From positions 1-41,062 of the forward strand of contig DIQZ01000093.1 of assembly GCA_002424305.1 (NCBI GenBank): a DNA stretch of 41,062 nt. The letters are read 5' to 3'. How positions within the stretch are numbered: the first letter of the stretch is position 1; the number at the start of each line of letters is the position of its first letter. This document shows, one piece after another, positions 24,303 to 31,602 of this stretch. The position numbers and the translations under genes were made by a program. The notes under the pieces are model-generated. The model saw only the letters and a program-made list of their open reading frames with translations, did not search any database and was not told where the DNA came from. The DNA comes from Firmicutes bacterium UBA5449. Its GTDB lineage: Bacteria; Bacillota; SHA-98; UBA4971.

Positions 24303-25847
24303 TCAATCTGACTGGGAGCAATCTACCTGAAGCAACGCCTTGCTCACCGCTGTATAGGTCCGGAAGGCATCATGGTAAGCTTTGAAGAGGGATTCATCAG
24401 GAAGCACCATGCGCCCTGCCGGCCGGGCCTTTGCCACTGCGTGTGCAGCGTCTTTATACACGCCTGATCCAATTCCGGCAAGAAGCGCTGCTCCTAAAGC
24501 AACTGCCTCATCTACTTGTGGGACTTCGATTGGCATCTGTAGAATGTCCGCCTTAATAGTGAGCCATAGATCGTTCCGCGTGCCTCCTCCGATAGCTATC
24601 ATGTTTTTCGCAGGCTCCTCCAAACCTGAGTCCATAGCATCAACAGCCATCTTGAGCTCGAAGGAGAGCCCTTCGAGAACAGCGCGGGCAAAATCAGCAA
24701 GTGTGTTATGAGGACGAATGCGCGTAAAAGCCCCTGTAGCCCGTTGATCTCGATCCGGGGGGCCGCTTCCGAGGAGACGGGGGATGAAGATAACTCCGCC
24801 GGATCCGGAAGCAGACTGTCGGGCCAGATTAATGAGATGGTCATAAGATGCCTCCGCCCCGCAGAATTCATGACGGAACCAATCTTGTGCCCCACCCGAT
24901 GTATAAAGTCCGCCCATCGCGTAGTGCATGCCACTTACTACGTGGCTGCCGAAAGAGAAACCTTTCTTGATTACATCTGCCATTCGAGAAGCATCAGAAC
25001 ACGGCGCTACCAAGCTCTCAGCAGTCCCGCAGGAATCCAAGATGGTTCCGGATTTCACTGCGCCCACGCTGAGCGCTCCGCACACATGGTCGTGGCCGCC
25101 TGCGAAAACAGGCACACCGGCAGGGATTCCCGTAGTCTCAGACGCCAAATCGGTCACTCGTCCGATGAATGTGCCACTTGGGACAGGTTCAGGAAGGATT
25201 CGTCTGGGAATGCCGGCGATATCAAGACAATCCTGGGACCAAGTAAGGTTTGTCTGATCGAAAAGCATAGTTCTTGAGGCCTGGGAGTAATCTATGGACC
25301 GCTCTCCTGTGAGCTTAAATGATATGAAGCTTGACACAGGAAGCCATGTGTCAATGGCTTCACTGAGGCCATTCACCTCTTGAAACAGCCAGATGAGTTT
25401 CTGTGCAGAGTAAATGTATTTGACTGCAAGTCCTGTAATTGCCGCTGTCTGCTCCCGGCCGACTTCCCTGGCCCACCATTGGGCCTGCGGTACGGTTCGG
25501 GTGTCAAACCATGGGATTATGGGGTATAGCGGCTCTCCCTTACGGTCCAGAGGAACACCTGACTCACCGACACTGGCGACAGCCACTCCTACTACTTCAG
25601 CATCATAGGCGTTACCTTCAGCCGATATCTCTACGCGCATGGTTGCCAAAGCATTGCAGGTTGCCTCTGCTACAGATGTCCATATTGCCTCCGGATCCCA
25701 CAATACTCCGCCTTCGCTGTCTGCCATGGATGGTGTGCCTATGACAGACTTTGATATTTCCGTTCCTCGTTCATTGAAGATAACCGCTTTTATGTGCGTT
25801 GTGCCTACATCGATACCGATCATACAGTGTTTTGAAGCGTAAGCCAT
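24303..25847 (-). CDS. FGGY-family carbohydrate kinase
   Basis: The 514-residue product is an FGGY sugar kinase (xylulose/gluconate/fuculose kinase group). The N-terminal domain has MIGIDVGTTHIKAVIFNERG (phosphate-1 loop) and IIPWFDTRT. The hinge/catalytic region has GGHDHVCGAL with the base Asp253. The C-terminal domain has RAVLEGLSFELKMAVDAM and the adenosine motif IAIGGGTRNDLWLTIKADIL. The substrate cannot be read from sequence. No sugar isomerase, aldolase or transporter is adjacent, so the context does not help. It has its own promoter, divergent from cca. Confidence 0.93.
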   Translation of the reverse strand: MAYASKHCMIGIDVGTTHIKAVIFNERGTEISKSVIGTPSMADSEGGVLWDPEAIWTSVAEATCNALATMRVEISAEGNAYDAEVVGVAVASVGESGVPLDRKGEPLYPIIPWFDTRTVPQAQWWAREVGREQTAAITGLAVKYIYSAQKLIWLFQEVNGLSEAIDTWLPVSSFISFKLTGERSIDYSQASRTMLFDQTNLTWSQDCLDIAGIPRRILPEPVPSGTFIGRVTDLASETTGIPAGVPVFAGGHDHVCGALSVGAVKSGTILDSCGTAESLVAPCSDASRMADVIKKGFSFGSHVVSGMHYAMGGLYTSGGAQDWFRHEFCGAEASYDHLINLARQSASGSGGVIFIPRLLGSGPPDRDQRATGAFTRIRPHNTLADFARAVLEGLSFELKMAVDAMDSGLEEPAKNMIAIGGGTRNDLWLTIKADILQMPIEVPQVDEAVALGAALLAGIGSGVYKDAAHAVAKARPAGRMVLPDESLFKAYHDAFRTYTAVSKALLQVDCSQSD

Positions 25848-25924
25848 AGCTTAAATGCACCCTCCCATTATTCCCGGGAGCCAAATATCATAAAAACTAT
25901 CCTTCAAGTGTCATTTCAGACTTA

Positions 25925-25953
25925 AGTTTACTTGATTCCCAAAGAGATATCAA
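25925..25953 (-). promoter_or_regulatory. Sigma-A promoter of the FGGY kinase gene
   Basis: On the minus strand TTGATA (25948-25953) and TAAACT (25925-25930) are 17 bases apart. The leader to the ATG would be about 70 bases. Its -35 box lies 2 bp from the -35 box of the divergent cca promoter. Confidence 0.6.
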
Positions 25954-25955
25954 TG

Positions 25956-25985
25956 TTGACGCCTCTTCAGCTTCTTGGCTATACT
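25956..25985 (+). promoter_or_regulatory. Sigma-A promoter of cca
   Basis: TTGACG (25956-25961) and TATACT (25980-25985) are 18 bases apart. The predicted transcript start near 25992 lies after the in-frame TTG at 25975. That rules the TTG out and supports the ATG at 26026 as the translation start. Confidence 0.7.
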
Positions 25986-26025
25986 TCTACTGAATACATC
26001 TCCATTACTAAGGAGAATTGCAGAC

Positions 26026-27408
26026 ATGGATTTTCCTAAGCCGGTCATGTTGCAGATCAGAATAGACGTCCCTAAATACGTCGCTGAAATTGCTAAAGCC
26101 CTCATACAGAGGGGCTATCAGGCCTACATAGTCGGAGGCGCTGTACGTGATTCTCTGATTGGAAGGACACCTACTGACTGGGATATCTCATCTTCTGCCA
26201 CACCTGAAGAAGTAAAAAAGGTATTTGGTAATGCCGCCATCCCTACCGGTGAACGTTTTGGAACACTGACTATTCTCTGCGGGAGCCGGAGGGTAGAGGT
26301 GACGACGTTTCGAAGAGAAAGCCTATATTCTGATGGACGTAGGCCTGACAGAGTTGTGTTTTCTCAAAACCTCAGAGATGATGTAGCACGCCGTGATTTC
26401 ACAGTTAACGCGTTGGCCTACGACATCAGTCAAATGACTGTTACTGACTATTTCGGAGGCATGAATGACCTTAAGAGGACGATTATTAGAACGGTAGGGG
26501 ATCCTGAAGAACGTTTCAATGAGGATTCTCTCAGGATGCTCCGGGCAATTCGCTTCGCATCTGAGCTTGGTTTTGGGATATCCCCTGAAACTCTCAGCGG
26601 AATAGCTAAACTCCATTCTACCATCACAAGGGTATCACAAGAGCGCATCCGAGAGGAATTATCCAAAATGCTTTTGTCGCCCAGGCCGAGTGAAGCTGTA
26701 CTTCATGCTCATGAAACTCGGCTCTTGGAACATATCCTCCCTGAGCTATCAGATTGCGCCCATATCCCTGCATATCACGAAAGTTTGGATACTGTTCTCG
26801 AACACAGCATCAAGGCCTGTCAACACATAGAGCCCAGGTTGGAACTGCGGCTTGCAGCACTGCTCCATGATATCGGAAAACCTTTGACCATGGCATCAGA
26901 TGACACAGGCAGACTACGCTTCTTCAACCACGAAAATGTGGGTGCTCAGATGGCTGAGGCTGCTCTCCACAGACTTAAGTACCCTCAAGCCCTTATTGAG
27001 GACATCACAACCCTAATAAAGTGGCACATGTTTACTTATGAGCCTGCCACAAAAGATAAGGGCATCCGTCGCCTGGTGAATTCGCTGGGACTCAAGACCA
27101 TCTACGATCTTGCCAAGGTACGCCAAGCAGACAAGATAGCGCTGGGCCTGGATCCTAGCCCCGGTGGTAATATGGAAGCCTTTCTTCAGAGACTTAAAAA
27201 TGTGCTGAAACAAGGCCCTGTATTTACCGTAAGTAATCTTGCTGTAGATGGACATGATGTCATGAAAACTTTAGATATACCCGAAGGTCCTGAAGTAGGG
27301 AAGATTCTCTTGAAGCTCCTTGATACTGTCCTGGAAGAGCCGTATCTTAATTCCCGTGGCAAACTACTGGAGATTATCAAGACAATGGACGAAGATAAAA
27401 TAAAATAG
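26026..27408 (+). CDS. cca: CCA tRNA nucleotidyltransferase (class II, with HD domain)
   Basis: This enzyme adds or repairs the CCA end of tRNAs. From the ATG at 26026 (AAGGAG 10 bases upstream) it is 460 aa. The head domain has VGGAVRDSLIGRTPTDWDIS (GGAVRD at 37-42, metal-binding DWD at 51-53), then TFRRE and LRDDVARRDFTVNALAYD. The neck domain has DPEERFNEDSLRMLRAIRFASELGF. A C-terminal HD domain has LLHDIGKP (about residue 280) and FFNHENVGAQMAEAALHRLK. HD-containing versions can also have phosphohydrolase activity. It is the only plus-strand gene of this block and converges on the tRNA-Gln gene. Confidence 0.95.
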   Translation: MDFPKPVMLQIRIDVPKYVAEIAKALIQRGYQAYIVGGAVRDSLIGRTPTDWDISSSATPEEVKKVFGNAAIPTGERFGTLTILCGSRRVEVTTFRRESLYSDGRRPDRVVFSQNLRDDVARRDFTVNALAYDISQMTVTDYFGGMNDLKRTIIRTVGDPEERFNEDSLRMLRAIRFASELGFGISPETLSGIAKLHSTITRVSQERIREELSKMLLSPRPSEAVLHAHETRLLEHILPELSDCAHIPAYHESLDTVLEHSIKACQHIEPRLELRLAALLHDIGKPLTMASDDTGRLRFFNHENVGAQMAEAALHRLKYPQALIEDITTLIKWHMFTYEPATKDKGIRRLVNSLGLKTIYDLAKVRQADKIALGLDPSPGGNMEAFLQRLKNVLKQGPVFTVSNLAVDGHDVMKTLDIPEGPEVGKILLKLLDTVLEEPYLNSRGKLLEIIKTMDEDKIK

Positions 27409-27411
27409 AAA

Positions 27412-27443
27412 GCAAACGAAACAGGATGCGAACGAAACAGAAA
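27412..27443. repeat. 16-bp tandem repeat (two units) after cca
   Basis: Units 27412-27427 and 27428-27443 share 13 of 16 bases (GCRAACGAAACAGRAW). A partial third unit GCGAATTTGAGC follows, up to the T-run behind tRNA-Gln. They lie in the spacer between the convergent cca and tRNA genes. Confidence 0.65.
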
Positions 27444-27462
27444 GCGAATTTGAGCAAAAAAA

Positions 27463-27537
27463 TGGCTGGGGCGGGAGGATTCGAACCTCCGCATGCAGGA
27501 TCCAAAGTCCCGTGCCTTACCGCTTGGCTACGCCCCA
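27463..27537 (-). tRNA. tRNA-Gln (anticodon TTG), CCA end encoded
   Basis: The minus strand folds as a complete cloverleaf. The acceptor stem TGGGGCG pairs with CGCCCCA, with the U1-A72 pair typical of tRNA-Gln. The D arm is GCCAAGCGGTAAGGC. The anticodon stem CGGGA/TCCTG carries the loop CTTTGGA, giving anticodon TTG. The T arm is GGAGG-TTCGAAT-CCTCC. G73 and a genomically encoded CCA follow, then TTTTTTT, a transcription stop. It has its own sigma-A promoter upstream. Confidence 0.97.
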
Positions 27538-27575
27538 ACACATGTCAAATACAATATCTTCTTTGTAGCACTACG

Positions 27576-27604
27576 AGTATAACAAAGGCACCGGATGACG
27601 TCAA
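27576..27604 (-). promoter_or_regulatory. Sigma-A promoter of tRNA-Gln
   Basis: On the minus strand TTGACG (27599-27604) and TATACT (27576-27581) are separated by exactly 17 bases, about 38 bp before the tRNA 5' end. This is close to consensus, as expected for a stable RNA gene. The tandem repeat at 27605-27646 abuts the -35 box. Confidence 0.8.
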
Positions 27605-27646
27605 GACTATCCACCTGACACTGTCTACCTGAGACTATCCACCTGA
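27605..27646. repeat. Three 14-bp tandem repeats abutting the tRNA-Gln promoter
   Basis: Units at 27605-27618, 27619-27632 and 27633-27646 read GACTATCCACCTGA, CACTGTCTACCTGA and GACTATCCACCTGA. The outer two are identical and the middle one differs at three positions. The array ends exactly at the -35 box of the tRNA-Gln promoter, so its units sit where an UP element or activator site would be. Confidence 0.85.
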
Positions 27647-27678
27647 GCCGCAGGGTGATTTTGCCCTCTCAGTGGATA
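27636..27678. repeat. Inverted repeat after spoVG
   Basis: TATCCACCTGAG (27636-27647) pairs with CTCAGTGGATA (27668-27678), with one bulged base and a 20-base loop. It could fold in the 3' region of the spoVG transcript, but no T-run follows, so I do not call it a terminator. It overlaps the last 14-bp repeat. Confidence 0.5.
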
Positions 27679-27695
27679 ACCCTCTTAGTGGACAG
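27664..27695. repeat. 16-bp tandem repeat spanning the spoVG stop
   Basis: Units 27664-27679 and 27680-27695 share 13 of 16 bases (CCCTCTYAGTGGAYAR). The second unit contains the spoVG stop codon, so the last codons of spoVG are part of a local duplication. Confidence 0.6.
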
Positions 27696-27963
27696 CAGCC
27701 ACGGGATTTTCAGCCTGCTTCTCGAATTCCGCAAGAATAGCAGTCTGAATCTCTTCACGAGCTTCGGATGTAATTGGATGAGCAATGTCTCTATAGCCCC
27801 CGGCGCCGATTTTGCGACTCGGCATTGAGACAAACAACCCTGAAGGACCTTCCACTACTTTGAGCTCCTTTACTACGAATGCATCATCAAAGGTTATAGA
27901 AGCTATAGCTCGTGTTTTTCCGTCACTTCTCACAGGCCTGACTCTTACCTCGGTAATATTCAC
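27685..27963 (-). CDS. spoVG: SpoVG, sporulation/septation regulatory protein
   Basis: SpoVG is a small nucleic-acid-binding regulator first known from spore cortex formation and asymmetric division. From the GTG at 27961-27963 it has 92 residues: (M)NITEVRVRPV, then AIASITFDDAFVVKELKVVEGPSGLFVSMPSRKIGAGGYRDIAHPITSEAREEIQTAI, nearly identical to the family throughout. A longer frame begins at GTG 27976-27978, but that codon lies in the ribosome site AGAAGGTGG. It is separated from glmU by five other genes, whereas Bacillus has them adjacent. A near-consensus sigma-H promoter lies upstream. Confidence 0.96.
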   Translation of the reverse strand: MNITEVRVRPVRSDGKTRAIASITFDDAFVVKELKVVEGPSGLFVSMPSRKIGAGGYRDIAHPITSEAREEIQTAILAEFEKQAENPVAAVH

Positions 27964-28015
27964 CCTACAAGCCACCACCTTCTACAGAAAAATAGAAAAG
28001 CGGGTTGCATACATT

Positions 28016-28044
28016 ATATTCCATATAAAGGCATAAAATCCTTC
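28016..28044 (-). promoter_or_regulatory. Sigma-H promoter of spoVG
   Basis: On the minus strand GAAGGATTT (28036-28044) and ATGGAATAT (28016-28024) match the sigma-H consensus RnAGGAwWW and RnnGAATww at every defined position, with an 11-base gap. spoVG is a classical sigma-H target in Bacillus subtilis. The leader to the start is about 45-50 bases. Confidence 0.8.
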
Positions 28045-28085
28045 TTATGGAAGATAGGAATTGCCCCTTTTCTTCCGCACGATTC

Positions 28086-28847
28086 TTATCTCCCTAAAAT
28101 TTCCTGTACGAGTTCAAGGTCTTGTGGCTTGTCAACATCAAAACCTATTTCCGCATAATCCGAGATTACACCCATAGCCTTAACCCCGGTGAGCACTTCT
28201 AATCGACGTTCGATGTCTTGCACGGATAGACGTTTTATGAGGAATTTGAGAATCAGCCATATCCCGAGCACGCTCCCCATCATCCACGGCTTCTTGCGGG
28301 TGGCTATCGCTTGCTCTAAGAACCTACCACAAGCCTCAAGGGCAGAAGGCTTCACTAAAGCCACATTACCACCGGTTAGGGTTCCGTCCAGGATAGTCAG
28401 GTATGTCCTTTTTATCCCCGGAAACTTAGCTTCGCAAGCCTCTTTCCGTACCACCGGATAATATATTTCGGCAGGGTGCATCGCAGCCACTGCCAGAAGA
28501 TCTTCAATGGCTTCGCAGGTTAAGAGAGGCACATCCCCGGTGACAATAAGCGCAAGCTTGTCGGGATCCAATTGTGCGAGACCTATTCCTAGATTCTCAA
28601 GTAACTCGCCTCGTGCCTCTACAGGAACGAGATCGGGTATCTGCTCGATACTCTCGGACACTTCCTTAGGGCATACAAGAACTATCTTCCCTATTTGCTC
28701 ACACCGTCTGAGAGTATCCAAGACATAAGAGACCATAGGCTTGCCCTGAATACTAATGAGGGCTTCATATTCGGCCTCACCACACCCGGCCAATTTACCG
28801 TCATTTACCGCGCCGGCCAGGACAACTGCGTCCACCGCATCCACCAT
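28086..28847 (-). CDS. MobA-like nucleotidyltransferase family protein
   Basis: The 253-residue product has the GT-A nucleotidyltransferase fold of the MobA/GlmU-N group. It shows a VVLAGAVNDGKLAG loop (a variant of LAGG..xRMG), YEALISIQGKPMVSYVLDTL, LIVTGDVPLLTCEAIEDLL with the metal-binding GD, and YYPVVRKE. The second part (about 175-235) has LTGGNVALVKPSAL and a hydrophobic/basic helix WLILKFLIKRLS. Homologues sit between ispE and spoVG/glmU in many clostridia; their substrate is not known. The glycine-rich loop is degenerate, so the substrate cannot be inferred. Confidence 0.85.
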   Translation of the reverse strand: MVDAVDAVVLAGAVNDGKLAGCGEAEYEALISIQGKPMVSYVLDTLRRCEQIGKIVLVCPKEVSESIEQIPDLVPVEARGELLENLGIGLAQLDPDKLALIVTGDVPLLTCEAIEDLLAVAAMHPAEIYYPVVRKEACEAKFPGIKRTYLTILDGTLTGGNVALVKPSALEACGRFLEQAIATRKKPWMMGSVLGIWLILKFLIKRLSVQDIERRLEVLTGVKAMGVISDYAEIGFDVDKPQDLELVQEILGR

Positions 28848-28937
28848 GGATACCGGCCCCCTCTCACGTCGCCAGAACCGTTTACCTGGCGCGCTATTCT
28901 CCCTTTCATCCGGGATCCGTTTTGTCCGGGATCTGAT

Positions 28938-29036
28938 TAGTAAGTGTTACGTACTAAGCGTTAAGTGTTAGGTATTAAGTATTGAGTGCTAAGTATTAGG
29001 CGCAAGATGTTAAGCGTTGGTGTCAAGTATTAAGGA
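28938..29036. repeat. Degenerate short-period tandem repeat between ispE and the nucleotidyltransferase gene
   Basis: About ten imperfect copies of a 9-11 bp word, (T)TAAG[TC][GA]TTA, run through this spacer, for example AAGTGTTA, TAAGCGTTA, AAGTGTTA, TTAAGTATT, TGAGTGCTA, AAGTATTA, AAGCGTT and AAGTATTAAGGATTAA. The array runs up to the ispE stop codon. Copies are in one orientation and the spacing is irregular, so it is not a CRISPR. Confidence 0.7.
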
Positions 29037-29963
29037 TTAAATCCTAGTAACTCCACATGCGACGCCTTTACATACAAGTGCGCCTTGGAGTACACTACGG
29101 ATTTCTTCCGCCTTCATCCTGCTGTCGGCAAGACCGAATACTGTGGGACCGCTCCCTGACATTCCAACACCCAAAGCGCCCGCAGTAAGCAGAGCCTGTT
29201 TCGCTCCTGCAACTGAAGGCGCCATTGATACAGCAGCTCTCTCCAGGTCATTAGTGAGTACATCAGCAATGCCTCGGATCCTTCCCGCTCTGATAGCCTG
29301 AATCATTCTTGATGTAACATCAGATGCGTCAGGAGTGGCACCTGAGCCACCGACAGCTTCAGTAAGACGATCAAATCTGGTATAAGCCTGGGCAGCACCT
29401 ATTCTCTCCGGTAACGGCATTACAACAAACCACAGGTCATTTGGAGTTGGCAGTGATTCGACTCTTTCGCCTTTTCCTCGAATAATCCCTGTCCCACCTA
29501 CAACACAAAAAGGAATATCCGCGCCGAGTTTCTCGCCGACAGTCATAAGTTCACCTTTACTCAGGCCAAGCTGCCACAGGTCGTTAAGTCCGACCAGGAC
29601 TGCTGCTGCATCAGCGCTTCCACCGGCAAGGCCTGCAGCTACAGGAATACCCTTCTCTATGTTTATCTCCACAGAAGCTCTGAGCCCGGCAAATTCGGCT
29701 AAGGTAAAAGCCGCGTCAACCGCCAAATTGCCGCGGCCTGCGGGGATACTAGGATCATTACATGTGAGCTTGACATCAATTTCCTGTTTACCCCTTTGGA
29801 CGGGAACAGGAGAACTTGTCTTAACAGATATCCGATCACAAAGCTCAATCGACTGAACCACTGACTCTATGTCGTGGTACCCGTCGGGACGTTGCCCCAG
29901 GATTTTGAGGGTCAGGTTAAGTTTTGCATGTGCCTGTAAAACCGCATCTCCCACGATTACCAT
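29037..29963 (-). CDS. ispE: 4-diphosphocytidyl-2-C-methyl-D-erythritol kinase
   Basis: IspE is the GHMP kinase of the non-mevalonate isoprenoid pathway. The 308-residue product has HAKLNLTLKILGQRPDGYHDIESVVQSI, the ATP loop KGIPVAAGLAGGSADAAAVLVGLN, GADIPFCVVGGTGIIRGKGERV and the C-terminal LGVGMSGSGPTVFGL. All are standard. It starts the conserved ispE-(nucleotidyltransferase)-spoVG order, separated from the next gene by the degenerate repeat at 28938-29036. Confidence 0.96.
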   Translation of the reverse strand: MVIVGDAVLQAHAKLNLTLKILGQRPDGYHDIESVVQSIELCDRISVKTSSPVPVQRGKQEIDVKLTCNDPSIPAGRGNLAVDAAFTLAEFAGLRASVEINIEKGIPVAAGLAGGSADAAAVLVGLNDLWQLGLSKGELMTVGEKLGADIPFCVVGGTGIIRGKGERVESLPTPNDLWFVVMPLPERIGAAQAYTRFDRLTEAVGGSGATPDASDVTSRMIQAIRAGRIRGIADVLTNDLERAAVSMAPSVAGAKQALLTAGALGVGMSGSGPTVFGLADSRMKAEEIRSVLQGALVCKGVACGVTRI

Positions 29964-30070
29964 ATATGTCTCCTACTGTTATCTCTTACCTATCTTAGTA
30001 GTCCTCAAAGTCTCGAGAATCCAATTATGCGTATAGTCGAAAACTCCTCTTTCAGACTGAGATTCCGTCT

Positions 30071-31309
30071 TTAGAGTGAAATTTCATGCTGAGGAATTGC
30101 ACGACCGAACAATCCACGGAAAAAGTCGCGAATCGTCCTTGACAGAACTGTAAAGAAGCCTGCCCTCTGGACATCGGCAGTAGATACTATATCAACTCGA
30201 GTCAATTCCTTATCCTCAATGGATACAATGACCTGGCCGAGCCTTTCGCCTTGCTTGACCGGGGCTTTGCGCTCATCAGGGACAAAGTCCGTGGTTATCA
30301 AATCCTTCTTGCCCTTCTCAATTAGTATTACGGAATCCTTGTCAACCCCTGCATTGACCATTTCCTGACGTCCGTTGGGAATCCGGATGGAACCGACAGT
30401 CTTTCCTTGATTTGCCAGGACGACCCGATCGAATTCACGGAATCCGTAATTCAAGAGTTTTATTGTGTCATCCAGACGCACATCATTTGAAGGGAGCCCC
30501 ATGACCACAGATATGAGTCTCATGTCATTTCTTTTCGCTGTAGCAGAGAGACAGAAACCTGCTTCATCAGTCATACCTGTCTTGAGACCATCCGCCCCGG
30601 GGTACTTTATTACCAGCTCATTTGTGTTTCTAAGAAACGACTCTTTCTGCTTTGCCCTTGGATGCAACCGCTGGAGCCAATCTGTCCAAGTACTGGTCCA
30701 CTCCAGGATTTCAGGGTGTTTCGTTATGAGCTCCCTTGACATAAGGGAGATATCCCGCGCTGAGCTGTAGTGATCCGGAGCAGGAAGGCCATCTGAATTC
30801 TGAAAATGAGTATTCTTCATGTCGAGTTCAGATGCTTTCTCGTTCATCAGCTTGACAAAGTCAGGCTCTGTGCCTGCAATATGCTCGGCTATAGCGAAAG
30901 CAGCATCATTGGCGGAGACAATGGCAACTGCTTTTAGCATATCCGCGAATTTCATTTCTTCGCCTTCCATGAGCCAAATCTGGGAGCCTCCAATTTGGCT
31001 GGCAGCAGTACTTGTGACTACCATATCATCAAGACTGACCTTCCCTGCCTCTACAGCATCCATAGCTAGAAGCATCGTCATGACTTTTGTGACACTGGCA
31101 GGAGCTAGTTGAGTATCAGGATCGTTTTCATATAACACTTGTCCTGTCTCAAAATCAATCAGTATCGCAGATTTCGCTTTCAGTTCAGGCGCTGCCGCTT
31201 GCGATAGCGGGGAAAGACTCACCATTAGCGCAACCACTACCCCAAGACACGCTATCCATATTTCGGAATGTAAAACTTGCTTCATCTTGTCCATCCTGCC
31301 AAACTGCAT
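30071..31309 (-). CDS. dacF: D-alanyl-D-alanine carboxypeptidase, DacF/PBP5 type
   Basis: This low-molecular-weight penicillin-binding protein trims pentapeptides; DacF-type enzymes control spore cortex cross-linking. From the ATG at 31307-31309 (GAGGTGG 7 bases upstream) it has 412 residues. The signal peptide is about 20-40 (IACLGVVVALMVSLSPLSQAAA). The three active-site motifs are SVTK (Ser72), SAN (132-134) and KTG (243-245, in GLKTGMT). A C-terminal PBP5-type beta domain and a terminal amphipathic helix (FFTVLSRTIRDFFRGLFGRA) are the usual membrane anchor. The choice of DacF over DacB/DacA rests on overall resemblance only. Confidence 0.92.
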   Translation of the reverse strand: MQFGRMDKMKQVLHSEIWIACLGVVVALMVSLSPLSQAAAPELKAKSAILIDFETGQVLYENDPDTQLAPASVTKVMTMLLAMDAVEAGKVSLDDMVVTSTAASQIGGSQIWLMEGEEMKFADMLKAVAIVSANDAAFAIAEHIAGTEPDFVKLMNEKASELDMKNTHFQNSDGLPAPDHYSSARDISLMSRELITKHPEILEWTSTWTDWLQRLHPRAKQKESFLRNTNELVIKYPGADGLKTGMTDEAGFCLSATAKRNDMRLISVVMGLPSNDVRLDDTIKLLNYGFREFDRVVLANQGKTVGSIRIPNGRQEMVNAGVDKDSVILIEKGKKDLITTDFVPDERKAPVKQGERLGQVIVSIEDKELTRVDIVSTADVQRAGFFTVLSRTIRDFFRGLFGRAIPQHEISL

Positions 31310-31357
31310 ATAATAACCACCTCTCGACAACATTAGACCGTCTTATCAAAGGAATAC

Positions 31358-31377
31358 GCCCCTTCCTCAGGAGGGGC
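31358..31377. repeat. GC-rich hairpin in the dacF leader
   Basis: GCCCCTTCC and GGAGGGGC pair with a single bulge around a TCA loop, about 50 bp upstream of the dacF start. Neither side carries a T-run, so it is not a clear terminator. The surrounding 270-bp spacer (31334-31602) has no gene. It contains a dyad ATAGGT-N10-ACCTAT at 31433-31454, overlapping a TATAAT box on the minus strand that has no good -35. Confidence 0.45.
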
Positions 31378-31602
31378 AATTCTCATCTCCATTTGAAAGA
31401 GCGTCATCCGATTATTCGCTCTTATGAATATTATAGGTTTATGACGATACCTATTATTTATTCTGCACAAAGATCCTTTGTTCCTTCTTAAAAGGAAGCA
31501 ACCCATGTCTTACCATAATATACCCATACTGGATATGGTTTACACATGAACTTCTATACATACATTGCTATGTATCTATTTTACTTACTTCTCTTGTGCC
31601 TC

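Noticed and set aside
25975..26025. TTG at 25975 as the start of cca
   Set aside because: It overlaps the spacer of the cca promoter, before the predicted transcript start, and the ATG at 26026 has a proper ribosome site.
27605..27695. TATCCAC motifs (CTATCCACC, GTTATCCACTG) as a DnaA-box cluster or replication origin
   Set aside because: None matches TTATCCACA exactly, no dnaA/dnaN or AT-rich unwinding region is near, and the motifs are explained as units of the 14-bp tandem repeat and its inverted partner.
28938..29036. CRISPR array
   Set aside because: Units are only 9-11 bp, degenerate, without unique spacers of constant length, and there are no cas genes in the window.
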